24,890 nucleotides of DNA from Syntrophomonadaceae bacterium (GCA_003562605.1 PWUG01000309.1:1-24890); one strand, 5' to 3'; numbered from the stretch's first letter, positions 7,906-17,177 are shown. Numbers and translations are program-made. The notes: generated from the sequence alone by a model not told the origin.

Positions 7906-10236
7906 TTAATCGGGTTTGCAGTTAAAATCCTCGCATATCCTGGCTGCCTGTTCAGCAGTAACCAGCACTTCCCTTGGCTTGCTGCCCTCAAAAGGTCCGA
8001 CAACACCCCTGCGCTCCAGATCATCAATCAGGCGGGCAGCTCTTGTATAACCAATTCTAAAGCGCCTCTGCAGCAGAGATATCGAAGCCTGCCCTGTTCT
8101 CACTACCAGGTCAACTGCTTCGGCAAAAAGCGCATCTACTGCTTCCTCTTCCACTTCATCCGATGCTTCCAGAAAAGCGCTGCCGTTTTCATATTCGACC
8201 CTGCCCTGTTTTTTGATAAAATCGGTAACCCTTTTTACCTCTATTTCACTGACATAGGCTCCCTGAACACGAAACGGCTTAACCGCACCAACAGGATAGA
8301 AAAGCATATCGCCGCGGCCGAGTAATTTTTCAGCTCCGGCCATGTCAAGAATTGTCCTTGAGTCGAACTGTGATGAAACAGTAAAAGCAATCCTTGAAGT
8401 TATATTAGCCTTGATGATACCGGTAAGCACATCTACCGACGGCCTCTGGGTTGCGACGATAAGATGGATCCCTGCTGCCCTTGACATCTGGGCCAGTCTT
8501 GCGATAGAATCCTCAACTTCTCCCGGTGAAACTAGCATAAGGTCAGCCAACTCATCAATAATAACTACTATAAACGGAAGCTTCTCCAACTCCTGATCTT
8601 GTTCCGCCAGTTCGTTGTACGCTCCGATATCGCGAACTTCCAGCCGGGCAAACAGATCATAGCGCCTGCCCATCTCCCTGACCATATTTCGCAGTGCCAG
8701 TGAAGCTTTACGTGGGTCAGTGAGCACCGGCATCAATAAGTGCGGTATCCCGTTATATACGCTCAGCTCGACAACTTTCGGATCAATCATCAGAAACCGG
8801 ACCTGATCGGAACCTGCCTTGTAAAGAATGCTGGTGATAACAGTATTCAGGCAGACACTTTTCCCGGCGCCGGTAGCCCCTGCAATCAGAAGATGAGGCA
8901 TCTTTGTTAAATCAGCTATAACCGGGATACCGGTGATATCTTTTCCCAGGCCGACAGTGAGAGCGGAAAAACTATTTTTGTAGGCAGTGTCTTCCATTAC
9001 TTCGCGTATGTTAACCAGGGAGATTATCTTATTGGGTACTTCAATACCCAGCGCTGCTTTCCCGGGTATCGGGGCTTCTATTCTAACCAGCGGGGCAGCA
9101 AGGTTGAGCGCAAGGTCATCTGAAAGGCTGATTATTTTGCTGACCTTAACTCCTGCTTCCGGCTGTACCTCGAAGCGGGTTACGGTAGGCCCGGATTGGA
9201 CATGAATAACTTTTGCCCTTACTCCGAAGCTCTGCAGCGTGCTTTCAAGCAGTTTTGCCCTGTCCCTGCTGTATTTAAGATGATGCTGTTCACTGATTGC
9301 CCTCGGTAGTGTCAGCAGTTCAAGTGGCGGCAAAATATAATCTGCCTGCAGCTTTTTTTTGCTTACGATGGGAGCTGATTCAACTTCACCAACCTGGCTT
9401 TTATCGTCGGGCTGAGCTGGTTCAAAAACCTTAAGCTTTCTTTCATTCTGGTAATCAATGCTTTCTCCCCGCATTTCCTGTGCGTCATTTCCATATTGGT
9501 CAGAGACCGTGATGTCGGAAACAGTCGGTTCTGAGCTGTGATGGTTTCCAGGTGACGTTTCCGAAATTCGATCCAAATTATTATTTCTTTTCTCTGCTAA
9601 TGTTTTCAGTTTCGATTCTGAAAGAGAAGCAGCGTCCTTCATAAGGCTTACAAAAGACATTCCGAAAGTTTTTAAAAAAACAGTAAGCTTCTGTAACATG
9701 TTTAAGAGAAAATTTATAAAACGGCTAATTGAAATATCAAGTAACAGCAAAACAGCAATAATGGAAAAAGTAACAATAAGAATTCGACTGCCGGTTGTTC
9801 CGAGAAGATAAAATATAGCGACAGCAAAAACCGATCCGATAATGCCTCCTCCTTCATGGTTCAGGCCCAAATTGAGGCTTTCAAAAAAGAGGTTGCCTTC
9901 TGACAGGTAAAGCATCCTCTCAATGATCAATTGCAGATGAAGCCAGATCATAAACAGGACCTGCAGAGATAATAAACCCACCAGCCTGGTTTTGATGTCC
10001 GAGCGGTTCCGGGGCAGAATTAAACGCAGACCCAAAAGACCGATGAAAAAAGGAATTACTAAAGCGGCATTTCCAGCCAGTGAACGCAAAATGTTGTTGA
10101 CATATAAGCCAATTCCTCCGGACTGGCCGGTATGGACGAGCCCAACATAGCAAAAAGCAGCCAGGGCCAACAGCAAAATGCCCTTGACCTGGGTGCGCAT
10201 CTCTTTTTTTAAAGCTTTTTTACGACGCTTTGCCAA
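7906..10236 (-). CDS. ftsK: DNA translocase FtsK/SpoIIIE
   Basis: A 776-residue hexameric DNA pump for chromosome segregation at the septum (and into the forespore if the organism sporulates). Visible: a basic N-terminus, four to five membrane helices within about residues 15-180, a polar linker (about 215-300), the alpha/beta motor with Walker A GATGAGKS near 452 and Walker B VVIIDELADLM near 558, and a C-terminal winged-helix gamma domain (RRFRIGYTRAARLIDDLERRG) that reads oriented DNA sites. The start is TTG 10234-10236 with AAGGTGG 10 bases upstream. A consensus promoter 44 bp upstream makes this the first gene of a unit running towards recX. Whether it acts as FtsK or SpoIIIE cannot be decided from sequence. 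Confidence 0.97.
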   Translation of the reverse strand: MAKRRKKALKKEMRTQVKGILLLALAAFCYVGLVHTGQSGGIGLYVNNILRSLAGNAALVIPFFIGLLGLRLILPRNRSDIKTRLVGLLSLQVLFMIWLHLQLIIERMLYLSEGNLFFESLNLGLNHEGGGIIGSVFAVAIFYLLGTTGSRILIVTFSIIAVLLLLDISISRFINFLLNMLQKLTVFLKTFGMSFVSLMKDAASLSESKLKTLAEKRNNNLDRISETSPGNHHSSEPTVSDITVSDQYGNDAQEMRGESIDYQNERKLKVFEPAQPDDKSQVGEVESAPIVSKKKLQADYILPPLELLTLPRAISEQHHLKYSRDRAKLLESTLQSFGVRAKVIHVQSGPTVTRFEVQPEAGVKVSKIISLSDDLALNLAAPLVRIEAPIPGKAALGIEVPNKIISLVNIREVMEDTAYKNSFSALTVGLGKDITGIPVIADLTKMPHLLIAGATGAGKSVCLNTVITSILYKAGSDQVRFLMIDPKVVELSVYNGIPHLLMPVLTDPRKASLALRNMVREMGRRYDLFARLEVRDIGAYNELAEQDQELEKLPFIVVIIDELADLMLVSPGEVEDSIARLAQMSRAAGIHLIVATQRPSVDVLTGIIKANITSRIAFTVSSQFDSRTILDMAGAEKLLGRGDMLFYPVGAVKPFRVQGAYVSEIEVKRVTDFIKKQGRVEYENGSAFLEASDEVEEEAVDALFAEAVDLVVRTGQASISLLQRRFRIGYTRAARLIDDLERRGVVGPFEGSKPREVLVTAEQAARICEDFNCKPD

Positions 10237-10279
10237 GTAGAATTGCCCACCTTATTCGTAAATTGAATCAGTTTTTAGT

Positions 10280-10308
10280 ATTATAAAACATTTGTTCGTA
10301 ATTGTAAA
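10280..10308 (-). promoter_or_regulatory. Sigma-A promoter upstream of ftsK
   Basis: On the minus strand, TTTACA (10303-10308), a 17-bp spacer, and TATAAT (10280-10285): 5/6 and 6/6 matches with ideal spacing, in the 110-bp gap after uppP. The expected start is near 10273, giving a leader of about 37 nt. Confidence 0.8.
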
Positions 10309-10346
10309 GCAACGCGAAAGAAACAGGAACCAATATAATTTTTAAA

Positions 10347-11135
10347 TTATAGTCTTAGCAGTGACACTATTATGACCAGGCTGCCAACTGCCCAGCAATA
10401 GTACGCAAAATAGTGAAATTTTTGCCTGGATAAAAGCCGAATGAATACTTTAATCGCCGCTACACCTGCCAGGAATGCAACCAGTCCACCGATAAAATAA
10501 TTGAAAATCATTGCCCGTTCAATTCCGAAAATAATCATTTCTCTTAATTCTAAAAGTGTTGCTCCAAATATAACCGGGGCGGCAAGCATGAATGAGTACT
10601 TAACGGCAGTTTCACGATCAAGCCCCCGCCATAAAGCAGCCACAATAGTCGAACCGGAGCGCGAAATACCCGGTATTATAGCAAGACCCTGAAGCAGCCC
10701 GATCCAGAAAGCGTCTTTTACCTTCATATCTGTAATATTTTTTTTACCTGTCGGTATGATTGTCAGGAGCGTTAGAATCCCTCCGGTCACCAGAAGCATA
10801 AAACCAACCAACAGGGTCGATTTAAATAGTAAGCCAATAAAAGTGCTAAAAAATAAGCCGATCACGCCGGTTACCGCCAGACCGATAAATAACATAAAAA
10901 TTAAATAACGCTGCTGCCGGTCCGCCCTGAAATTCTGCAATGCTGCGAAATCTTTGCCAAATACCCAGAGAACGGAAAAAAGGGTACCGAAATGCAGTAA
11001 AACCTCAAGAGTAACTCCCGGTTCATCGAGACCCAGCAGATCCTGAAAAATCACCAGGTGTCCCGAACTACTAACGGGTAAAAATTCAGTTAAACCCTGG
11101 ATTAATCCCAGTAAGGCTGCTTCCCATACAGTCAT
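10347..11135 (-). CDS. uppP: Undecaprenyl-diphosphatase UppP (BacA)
   Basis: An integral membrane phosphatase that recycles undecaprenyl pyrophosphate to the lipid carrier used for peptidoglycan, and confers bacitracin tolerance when abundant. Signature motifs are present: EFLPVSSSGHLVI near residues 16-28 and PGISRSGSTI near 155. The remainder is a series of hydrophobic helices (about eight), and the length is typical. Two ATGs are possible. ATG 11133-11135 is preferred because GGAG lies 6 bases upstream and MTVWEAALLGLIQGLTE matches the family N-terminus. ATG 11145-11147 would add four residues (266 in all). It follows the lipid kinase gene by about 58 bp, and there is no obvious terminator after it. 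Confidence 0.96.
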   Translation of the reverse strand: MTVWEAALLGLIQGLTEFLPVSSSGHLVIFQDLLGLDEPGVTLEVLLHFGTLFSVLWVFGKDFAALQNFRADRQQRYLIFMLFIGLAVTGVIGLFFSTFIGLLFKSTLLVGFMLLVTGGILTLLTIIPTGKKNITDMKVKDAFWIGLLQGLAIIPGISRSGSTIVAALWRGLDRETAVKYSFMLAAPVIFGATLLELREMIIFGIERAMIFNYFIGGLVAFLAGVAAIKVFIRLLSRQKFHYFAYYCWAVGSLVIIVSLLRL

Positions 11136-11193
11136 AAAAATCTCCATTCAATAATCTTCCTGCTAATCAGGCTAAAACCTGTAAAAAGAGCGA

Positions 11194-12081
11194 TTAAACC
11201 GTGGAGCTTCCAAATAGTACTTTCATGCCTTTAGGTTTGAGAGTAAAATGCATTTTATCTCCGAATAATATTTCACCCTCCATGTGGAGTGGACTGACTT
11301 CACTTAAGTTTAATTTTATTTCACTGGCACGGTACATTCCGGCCTGTTCAAGCTGCTTTAATTTCCCGCTGAACACTTTTGGGAAATGGTATATCAGGGC
11401 CAACCGGTTCATATTATTAAAAATACAGACATCAAAAAGACCGTCATCCTGAATTGCATCAGGAACAATTCTCATACCGCCGCCATAAGCCTGGCCAATC
11501 CCCACAGCGACAAGCAAGGGTGCTGCTTCTATCGGGCCGTTCCCCAGGTCGATCTCCATCTCAACCAACTTATAGGACCATAAAGTCTCGAAAAATGCAT
11601 AAATATATGCAGAAGTCCCTTTGAAGGGTTTTATACCACGGTTAACACGCAGCGCTACGGTCGCGTCAAAACCAACTCCAACCGAGTTAATAAAAAAACG
11701 GTCCATGACTTTTCCCAGATCAATATCTTTTGTTTCAGCTCTGAGCAGAGCTTTGCAGGCGCTGTCAAGATCCCGCGGCATATGAACAGCTGTGGCAAAA
11801 TCATTACCTTTACCGCCGTGAATAACCGCCAGGATCGCCCTTGTCCCTGCCAATCCGTTGAGGATCTCATTAACCGTGCCATCACCCCCGGCTGCAACTA
11901 TGATATCAAAACCTTCTTCGGCCGCCCTGGAAGCAGCTTCTATTGCATCACACGGTCCTTTTGTCTGATAAATATCAAAATCCACTCCTGAAGCTTTAAA
12001 AAATTCCTTTATTTTGGGCATCAGAGCTCTTGCTTTTCCTCCACCTGCAATCGGGTTAACTATAAACTTATAGCTTTTCAA
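11194..12081 (-). CDS. Diacylglycerol kinase-family lipid kinase (YegS/DgkB-like)
   Basis: A DAGK-catalytic-domain protein of about 295 residues, likely phosphorylating diacylglycerol or a related lipid so it can re-enter phospholipid synthesis. N-terminal FIVNPIAGGGKA, the nucleotide-binding AAGGDGTVNEIL near residue 60 and a later GKGNDFA motif are visible. The last has Lys where GTGNDFA is usual. The start at TTG 12079-12081 is chosen because GAGGAG lies about 10 bases upstream and MKSYKFIVNP matches the family. A longer frame from TTG 12103-12105 has no ribosome-binding site. The exact substrate cannot be told from sequence, so no symbol is given. It sits upstream of uppP, so the pair may serve membrane lipid recycling. 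Confidence 0.9.
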   Translation of the reverse strand: MKSYKFIVNPIAGGGKARALMPKIKEFFKASGVDFDIYQTKGPCDAIEAASRAAEEGFDIIVAAGGDGTVNEILNGLAGTRAILAVIHGGKGNDFATAVHMPRDLDSACKALLRAETKDIDLGKVMDRFFINSVGVGFDATVALRVNRGIKPFKGTSAYIYAFFETLWSYKLVEMEIDLGNGPIEAAPLLVAVGIGQAYGGGMRIVPDAIQDDGLFDVCIFNNMNRLALIYHFPKVFSGKLKQLEQAGMYRASEIKLNLSEVSPLHMEGEILFGDKMHFTLKPKGMKVLFGSSTV

Positions 12082-12164
12082 CAGTGGTTCTCTCCTCTGG
12101 GCCAAATTTTAAAGCATCCAGACTCAAGCCTTACATTTCTACTTACTTCCAGCAAAATCCTTCA

Positions 12165-12294
12165 ATTATCCTGTCAACATACCTGATATGTACGGAGTGA
12201 TAATACAGCAATGTCCTGCGAAGATTATCGGGACACTAAACCAGATAAGTAATCAGCAAGATTTAGGGGCACGTCTCCTGTCGGGAAATGCCCC
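12165..12294 (-). other. Three consecutive inverted repeats in the rnjA-lipid kinase gap
   Basis: The 255 bp between the rnjA stop and the kinase start (12082-12336) contain no convincing gene but three hairpins. In transcription order they are GGGGCA/TGCCCC (12266-12294, with an inner TCC/GGA); TGTCC/GGACA with inner CGA/TCG (12212-12235); and ATTATC/GATAAT enclosing ACATA/TATGT (12165-12204). None is followed by a T run, so none is a classical terminator. This could be a processed mRNA leader, a small RNA or degenerate repeat remnants. The strand is assigned from the surrounding genes. Confidence 0.45.
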
Positions 12295-12336
12295 ATCAAA
12301 TCAAAAAATATATCAATGCCTGCAGGTTATTTGCCA

Positions 12337-14037
12337 TTATTGCTTGTCTTCATTGCCCATCGATACATCAATAACTATTGGCATAATCATCGGCCGGCGG
12401 CCGGTATGCTCATAAAAATAAGATGAAGCGGCGTCCCTGATCCTTGACTTAATTTTATTCCATTCCTGCAGCTGTTCTTTGTTAATCTTCTCTATTGCCT
12501 TTGATAACTCTACCTTGGCATCTTCAATGAGGTTTATAGATTCCCTGACATAAACAAAACCGCGGGTAATGATTTCCGGTCCGGCTAAAACTTTGCTATT
12601 ATCCTGATCAACAGCCAGGACAATGATTACAATCCCATCTTCGGAAAGCATCTGGCGATCGCGGATGACTACCTCTCCCACATCACCGACACCGAAGCCG
12701 TCCACCAGGACTCTCCCTGCCGGAACAGATCCGGCCAACCTCCCTTTCCCGTCGGCAAACTCCATTACGTTACCGGGCTTCGTCAGGAAAACATTCTCCT
12801 CAGCCATACCCAGTTTCTGGGCAATCTTCGAACAATAGGCCTGTTGACGGTATTCACCATGAACTGGAATAATATATTGGGGACGCAGGAGATTCAACAT
12901 CATCTTGAGTTCTTCTTCACTTCCGTGTCCCGATACATGAACACCGGATACAGGGCGATAGATCACGTCTGCTTTTAGTTGAAAAAGGTTATTTACCGTC
13001 CGGGAAACAAGTTTTTCATTACCGGGAATCGGAGTGGCAGCAATAATTACAGTATCCCCGGGAAATATTTCAACCTGGCGGTGCTCCGATTTCGATATTC
13101 TCGTCAGGGCTGACATCGGTTCTCCCTGGCTTCCGGTTGTAATCAGGGCCATTTTTTCATGTGGGACCTTTTTGATTTTATCAAGATCCATAACTACATC
13201 TTTCGGGATTTTCAGGTAACCCAGTTCTGTAGAAATATTAACCGAGTTTACGATGCTGCGTCCGACTATACCAACCTTGCGATCGTAGCGGACTGCGGCA
13301 TCAACTACTTGCTGAATACGATGTATATTGGAAGCAAAAGTAGCGAGGATAATCCTGCTGCGGGACAAGCGGAATATTTCATTGATACTCTCTCCCACTT
13401 CTTTTTCCGACAGGGTGTATCCGGGGCGATCTGCATTGGTGGAATCTATTAAAGCGGCGATAACCCCGTTGCGTCCTAATTCGGCCAACTTGTGATAATC
13501 AGTTATACGGCCGTCAACCGGCGTCTGGTCAAATTTAAAATCACTGGTATAAACAATTGTACCAACCGGTGTCTCAACTGCCATCCCGACTGAATCCGGA
13601 ATGCTGTGGTTGGTTCTGAAAAAATTTATCTTAAAATTTTCAGATAAGACCAGGCTTTGCTCCGGATTAATTTCATGCAGCTTAACATTCTTGGCTGGAT
13701 GTTCCATGAATTTTGCTTCTACCAGGCCAAGGGTCAGGCGGGTGCCGTATACAGGGGTATCGAGTTCTTCAATTATGTATGGAAGGGCCCCGATATGGTC
13801 TTCATGCCCATGGGATAATATTATCCCCAGTATTTTAATATTTTGATCGGTTAAATATGATATATCCGGGATAACAATATCAATCCCGAGCATAGAATCA
13901 TCCGGGAATTTCAACCCGGCATCCATAATGATGCATTCCTGGCCATATTTCAATACAAACATGTTTTTCCCGATTTCACCGACGCCACCAAGTGGGATCA
14001 GTTGTAGCACTTTACTTTTCCTATTTCTCCTAGACAA
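12337..14037 (-). CDS. rnjA: Ribonuclease J
   Basis: A 566-residue metallo-beta-lactamase/beta-CASP nuclease with endonuclease and 5'-3' exonuclease activity on mRNA and rRNA precursors. Motifs: LSHGHEDHIGALPYI (zinc ligands, near 73-87), a histidine in TNHSIPDSVG, TSDFKFD, the beta-CASP region with LATFASNIHRIQ near 239, and PVHGEYRQ near 377; a C-terminal domain follows. The start is TTG 14035-14037, seven bases after GGAGG. It has the length of RNase J1/J2. Only one RNase J is in the window, so J1 versus J2 is not resolved. It lies 52 bp after dut. Confidence 0.95.
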   Translation of the reverse strand: MSRRNRKSKVLQLIPLGGVGEIGKNMFVLKYGQECIIMDAGLKFPDDSMLGIDIVIPDISYLTDQNIKILGIILSHGHEDHIGALPYIIEELDTPVYGTRLTLGLVEAKFMEHPAKNVKLHEINPEQSLVLSENFKINFFRTNHSIPDSVGMAVETPVGTIVYTSDFKFDQTPVDGRITDYHKLAELGRNGVIAALIDSTNADRPGYTLSEKEVGESINEIFRLSRSRIILATFASNIHRIQQVVDAAVRYDRKVGIVGRSIVNSVNISTELGYLKIPKDVVMDLDKIKKVPHEKMALITTGSQGEPMSALTRISKSEHRQVEIFPGDTVIIAATPIPGNEKLVSRTVNNLFQLKADVIYRPVSGVHVSGHGSEEELKMMLNLLRPQYIIPVHGEYRQQAYCSKIAQKLGMAEENVFLTKPGNVMEFADGKGRLAGSVPAGRVLVDGFGVGDVGEVVIRDRQMLSEDGIVIIVLAVDQDNSKVLAGPEIITRGFVYVRESINLIEDAKVELSKAIEKINKEQLQEWNKIKSRIRDAASSYFYEHTGRRPMIMPIVIDVSMGNEDKQ

Positions 14038-14089
14038 AATAAACCTCCATTTTTAATTTGAAGTAATCAGGGCCGGGCCGGCTACCATC

Positions 14090-14542
14090 CTACCCCGTAT
14101 GTCCGAAACCCCCGTCATTGCGCTCAGTGGGGGGCAGTTGATCTGTTTCTTCTAAAATTGCCTGCGGGACCGGGCAAAGGACCATCTGGGCAATGCGATC
14201 ATTGCGTTTCACTTCGAAAGGATCCTTTCCCAGGTTAATCATAATTACTTTTATTTCACCACGGTAATCCGAATCGATTGTACCCGGGGAATTAAGGATG
14301 CCTATTCCCATCTTGGCTGCGAGTCCACTGCGCGGGCGTATTTGCAATTCATAACCGATCGGTACAGCAACCATTAATCCGGTTGGAATAACGGCGATTT
14401 CACCGGATATTATTGTTATGGACTGACCTACTGCAGCATGCAGATCCATTCCTGAAGATCCTTCGGTCATATAGCGGGGCAGGGATATATCATCAGCATG
14501 GGCAGCCTTGTTAATAGGCAGCTTCACTATTTCCCTGGGCAT
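14090..14542 (-). CDS. dut: dUTP diphosphatase
   Basis: A 150-residue trimeric dUTPase that cleaves dUTP to dUMP and pyrophosphate, keeping uracil out of DNA and feeding thymidylate synthesis. The family motifs are all present: SSGMDLHA (I), PRSGLAAKMGI and SPGTIDSDYRGEIKV (II/III), RNDRIAQMVL (IV) and the C-terminal NDGGFGHTG lid (V). The reading frame is open for 28 more codons upstream (to 14626), but ATG 14540-14542 is preferred: GAGGAG sits just before it, the length fits the family, and the extension runs through the pnp terminator. Confidence 0.97.
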   Translation of the reverse strand: MPREIVKLPINKAAHADDISLPRYMTEGSSGMDLHAAVGQSITIISGEIAVIPTGLMVAVPIGYELQIRPRSGLAAKMGIGILNSPGTIDSDYRGEIKVIMINLGKDPFEVKRNDRIAQMVLCPVPQAILEETDQLPPTERNDGGFGHTG

Positions 14543-14589
14543 TCTATCTCCTCTCCCGTCAATCGGGCCGACACTTCTCAGGCGGCAGT

Positions 14590-14617
14590 AAAAAAACCCC
14601 AAAAAGCAGGGTTTTTT
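14590..14617 (-). terminator. Intrinsic terminator after pnp
   Basis: On the minus strand, AAAAAACCC and GGGTTTTTT form a 9-bp stem around a 9-base loop, ending in a seven-T run (14590-14596). It starts about 12 bp after the pnp stop codon. On the opposite strand it also ends in T residues, but no plus-strand gene is present. Confidence 0.8.
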
Positions 14618-14628
14618 CTGCTGCAAGT

Positions 14629-16755
14629 TTAACTACGGCGTTGCCTTGGCCTGTCACTGTTTTCGCCTCCGGACGGCCTCTTCAGGAGGGCTTTTCTCGA
14701 TAGATTAATCCGGCCTTTATCATCGATATCAAGCACTTTGACTTCAAGTTCGTCTCCGAGATTGACCACATCTTCCGTTTTCTCGACCCGGTTGTGGTCA
14801 AGGTGCGAAATATGCAATAGCCCTTCTTTGCCGGGTAAAACCTCTACAAATGCTCCATATCGCTCAACCCTGGTTACTTTACCCATGTAAACCTCTCCGG
14901 GTTCAACTTCCCTGACCAGGGCCTCAATCATTTCCTGTGCCTTTTTGCCGCCTTCCGGATCCACGGCTGCTATAAAAACCCTGCCATCGGGCTCTATGTC
15001 AATACCGACACCGGTTTCGGCGATGATCTTATTGATCATCCGGCCACCCGGGCCAATTACATCCCTGATTTTATCAACGCTAATTTGCATCTTGATCATA
15101 CGCGGTGCATTAGGTGACAGCTCGGGACGAGGCTCACTGATGGTTTCATTCATTATGTCAAGGATATACCTGTAACCAATATCAGCTTCGGCAAGTGCAT
15201 TCTTTAGAATCTCGCGGGATATTCCCTTTATCTTAATATCCATCTGGATGGCGGTAATGCCTTTTTCTGTTCCGGCAATTTTAAAATCCATGTCCCCCAG
15301 AAAGTCTTCAACTCCCTGGATATCGGAAAGAATAACTACTTTGTCACCCTCCTTGATCAGACCCATGGCGATACCGGCTACCGCGCGTTTCAACGGAACT
15401 CCGGTATCCATCATCGAAAGTGAGCCTGAGCATACGCTGGCCATGGAAGTGGACCCGTTAGATTCAAGCACTTCAGAAACCAGACGGATTGTATAAGGGA
15501 ACTCATCTTCCGAAGGAACTACCGGTTCCAGCGCTTTCTCGGCAAGCGCGCCGTGCCCGATTTCCCTGCGTCCGGGGCCGCGCATAAAGCCTGCTTCCCC
15601 GACACTGTAAGGCGGAAAATTATAGTGATGCAGAAAACGTTTCGATTCTTCCAATCCGAGGCCGTCAAGCATCTGCATGTCCCTTAACGCCGAGAGCGTA
15701 CAGATATTTAGTACCTGGGTCTGGCCACGGGTAAAGACAGCTGAACCGTGCGTGCGTGGAAGTGCTGATATTTCACAGGTAATTTGCCTGATTTCTTTAG
15801 GGGTGCGCCCGTCTGCGCGTAACCCTTCATCAGTGATCAGCATCCGCAGGGTTTCCTTCAGGACATTTTCAAATATTTTACCCAGTTCTTTCTCATTTTC
15901 CGGATAATCTTCCATGTACTGAGCTACCAGTTCTTTTTTGACGGCCGAAAGGCGATTCTCCCGTTCTAGTTTATCAGCAATCTTCAAGGCTGAGGAAACA
16001 CCTTCTCTTATAGCCGGTTCTACTCTTTCAACCATTTCCTGCGGCAGTTCCTGGCTTACGACTTCCATTTTTTCAATACCGGCATCGACAACCATTTGTT
16101 CTTCGATAGCAACAATCTCTTTGATAACCTCATGGCCCGCTTCAATGCATTTCAGCACATCTTCTTTACTGATTTCCTGCGCGCCTGCTTCGACCATCAT
16201 AACAGCATCTTTTGTACCGGCCAGCATCAAGTGCAGGTCACTCTTGTGCACCTGCTCCTGGTCAGGATTAATTACAGGTTCTCCATCTACAAGACCGACG
16301 ATCACTGCTGCAACCGGGCCGTCAAAAGGAATCTTTGAGATTGACAGTGCAGCTGAAGCCCCGATAATCGATAGTGGTTCCGGGGGACAGTCCTGGTCCA
16401 TGGAAAGTATGGTACTCACTATATGAACAGAATTCCGAAAACCTTTTGGGAAAAGGGGCCGCAAAGAACGATCGGTTAGACGGCAGCCAAGGATTGCTCT
16501 TTCAGTCGGGCGTCCTTCCCTCTTGATAAAGCCCCCGGGAATCCTCCCGACGGCATAAAGCCTTTCTTCATAATCGACAGTCATTGGGAAAAAATCTATC
16601 CCTTCCCGCGGTTCGTCCGATGCAGTGGCCGTAACAAGAACCATAGTATCGCCGTAACGCAGCAAAACGGCGCCGCTGGCCTGTTTTGCCAGTCTGCCCG
16701 TTTCCATGGTCAGGGTTTTACCTTGTAATTCCATGGTATAAGTTTGCATATACAT
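14629..16755 (-). CDS. pnp: Polyribonucleotide nucleotidyltransferase (PNPase)
   Basis: A 708-residue phosphorolytic 3'-5' exoribonuclease, trimeric, central to mRNA decay. Parts in order: first RNase PH domain (with [14 protein letters not shown] near 77), helical linker, second RNase PH domain ([16 protein letters not shown] near 336; the catalytic region [16 protein letters not shown] near 480), a KH domain with [15 protein letters not shown] near 566, and an S1 domain with [17 protein letters not shown] near 620. The C-terminal tail is basic (RPRQRRS). ATG 16753-16755 is close to GAGGAG (4 bases). The in-frame ATG two codons on has better spacing and may be used. A GC-rich hairpin precedes the gene and a terminator follows it. 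Confidence 0.98.
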   Translation of the reverse strand: MYMQTYTMELQGKTLTMETGRLAKQASGAVLLRYGDTMVLVTATASDEPREGIDFFPMTVDYEERLYAVGRIPGGFIKREGRPTERAILGCRLTDRSLRPLFPKGFRNSVHIVSTILSMDQDCPPEPLSIIGASAALSISKIPFDGPVAAVIVGLVDGEPVINPDQEQVHKSDLHLMLAGTKDAVMMVEAGAQEISKEDVLKCIEAGHEVIKEIVAIEEQMVVDAGIEKMEVVSQELPQEMVERVEPAIREGVSSALKIADKLERENRLSAVKKELVAQYMEDYPENEKELGKIFENVLKETLRMLITDEGLRADGRTPKEIRQITCEISALPRTHGSAVFTRGQTQVLNICTLSALRDMQMLDGLGLEESKRFLHHYNFPPYSVGEAGFMRGPGRREIGHGALAEKALEPVVPSEDEFPYTIRLVSEVLESNGSTSMASVCSGSLSMMDTGVPLKRAVAGIAMGLIKEGDKVVILSDIQGVEDFLGDMDFKIAGTEKGITAIQMDIKIKGISREILKNALAEADIGYRYILDIMNETISEPRPELSPNAPRMIKMQISVDKIRDVIGPGGRMINKIIAETGVGIDIEPDGRVFIAAVDPEGGKKAQEMIEALVREVEPGEVYMGKVTRVERYGAFVEVLPGKEGLLHISHLDHNRVEKTEDVVNLGDELEVKVLDIDDKGRINLSRKALLKRPSGGENSDRPRQRRS

Positions 16756-16791
16756 TTTACTCCTCTCGGTTACTACGAATAATTAACTGGA

Positions 16792-16815
16792 AGCACGGGG
16801 GCATACCCCCGTGCT
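16792..16815 (-). other. Perfect GC-rich hairpin between rpsO and pnp
   Basis: AGCACGGGGG and CCCCCGTGCT form a perfect 10-bp stem with a 4-base loop, 10 bp after the rpsO stop codon and about 37 bp before pnp. No T run follows on the minus strand (TCCAGTTAATT), so it should not terminate efficiently. In Escherichia coli the rpsO-pnp gap holds an attenuating terminator and an RNase III site used in pnp autocontrol (established). A similar stabilising or processing role here is inference. Confidence 0.7.
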
Positions 16816-16825
16816 GATTAAACAA

Positions 16826-17092
16826 TTACTTCCTCAAGCCGAGCTTACCAAGGATTACCTGGTAGCGTTCCGGCGACCTGTCACGCAGGTAATTTAGCAA
16901 ACCCCTCCTGCGGCCGACCATTTTAAGTAAACCACGCTGTGAATGATAATCTTTTTTGTGGGTTTTTAAATGTTCCGTGAGGTAATTGATGCGTTCTGTC
17001 AGCAGGGCAATTTGAACTTCCGGTGAACCGGTATCGCCCTCATGTCGTTTGTAAAGATCGATAATCTCAAGTTTACGTTCCTGATCAAGCAT
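16826..17092 (-). CDS. rpsO: 30S ribosomal protein S15
   Basis: An 88-residue primary 16S rRNA-binding protein of the 30S platform, also part of the B2a bridge. Sequence hallmarks: [36 protein letters not shown] and [18 protein letters not shown]. Length is exactly that of the family. ATG 17090-17092 follows GGGAGG at a long distance of 13 bases, so translation may be weak or structurally controlled. S15 represses its own mRNA in several bacteria, and the 85-bp gap upstream could hold such a site, but I do not recognise it. The rpsO-pnp pairing is conserved across bacteria. Confidence 0.98.
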   Translation of the reverse strand: MLDQERKLEIIDLYKRHEGDTGSPEVQIALLTERINYLTEHLKTHKKDYHSQRGLLKMVGRRRGLLNYLRDRSPERYQVILGKLGLRK

Positions 17093-17177
17093 AGTCTAAC
17101 TAATTCCTCCCTTTTATATAATCGCCGCCTGCCAAGTAAAACGTCGGGTAATCGTTATACCGAGCCTACGGTTCAGA

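Noticed and set aside
10335..10350. AT-only palindrome overlapping the uppP stop codon
   Set aside because: No G-C pairs and no T run beyond it, so it is not a credible terminator.
12266..12294. GGGGCA hairpin as the rnjA terminator
   Set aside because: It is followed by TAAATCTTGC on the minus strand, not a T run; kept only as part of the structured gap.
14543..14626. 28-codon N-terminal extension of dut
   Set aside because: It runs through the pnp terminator and has no family similarity; the internal ATG has a strong ribosome-binding site.
17100..17145. TTTACT-N16-TATAAA promoter-like sequence before rpsO
   Set aside because: The implied transcription start would fall inside the rpsO ribosome-binding site and disable it.
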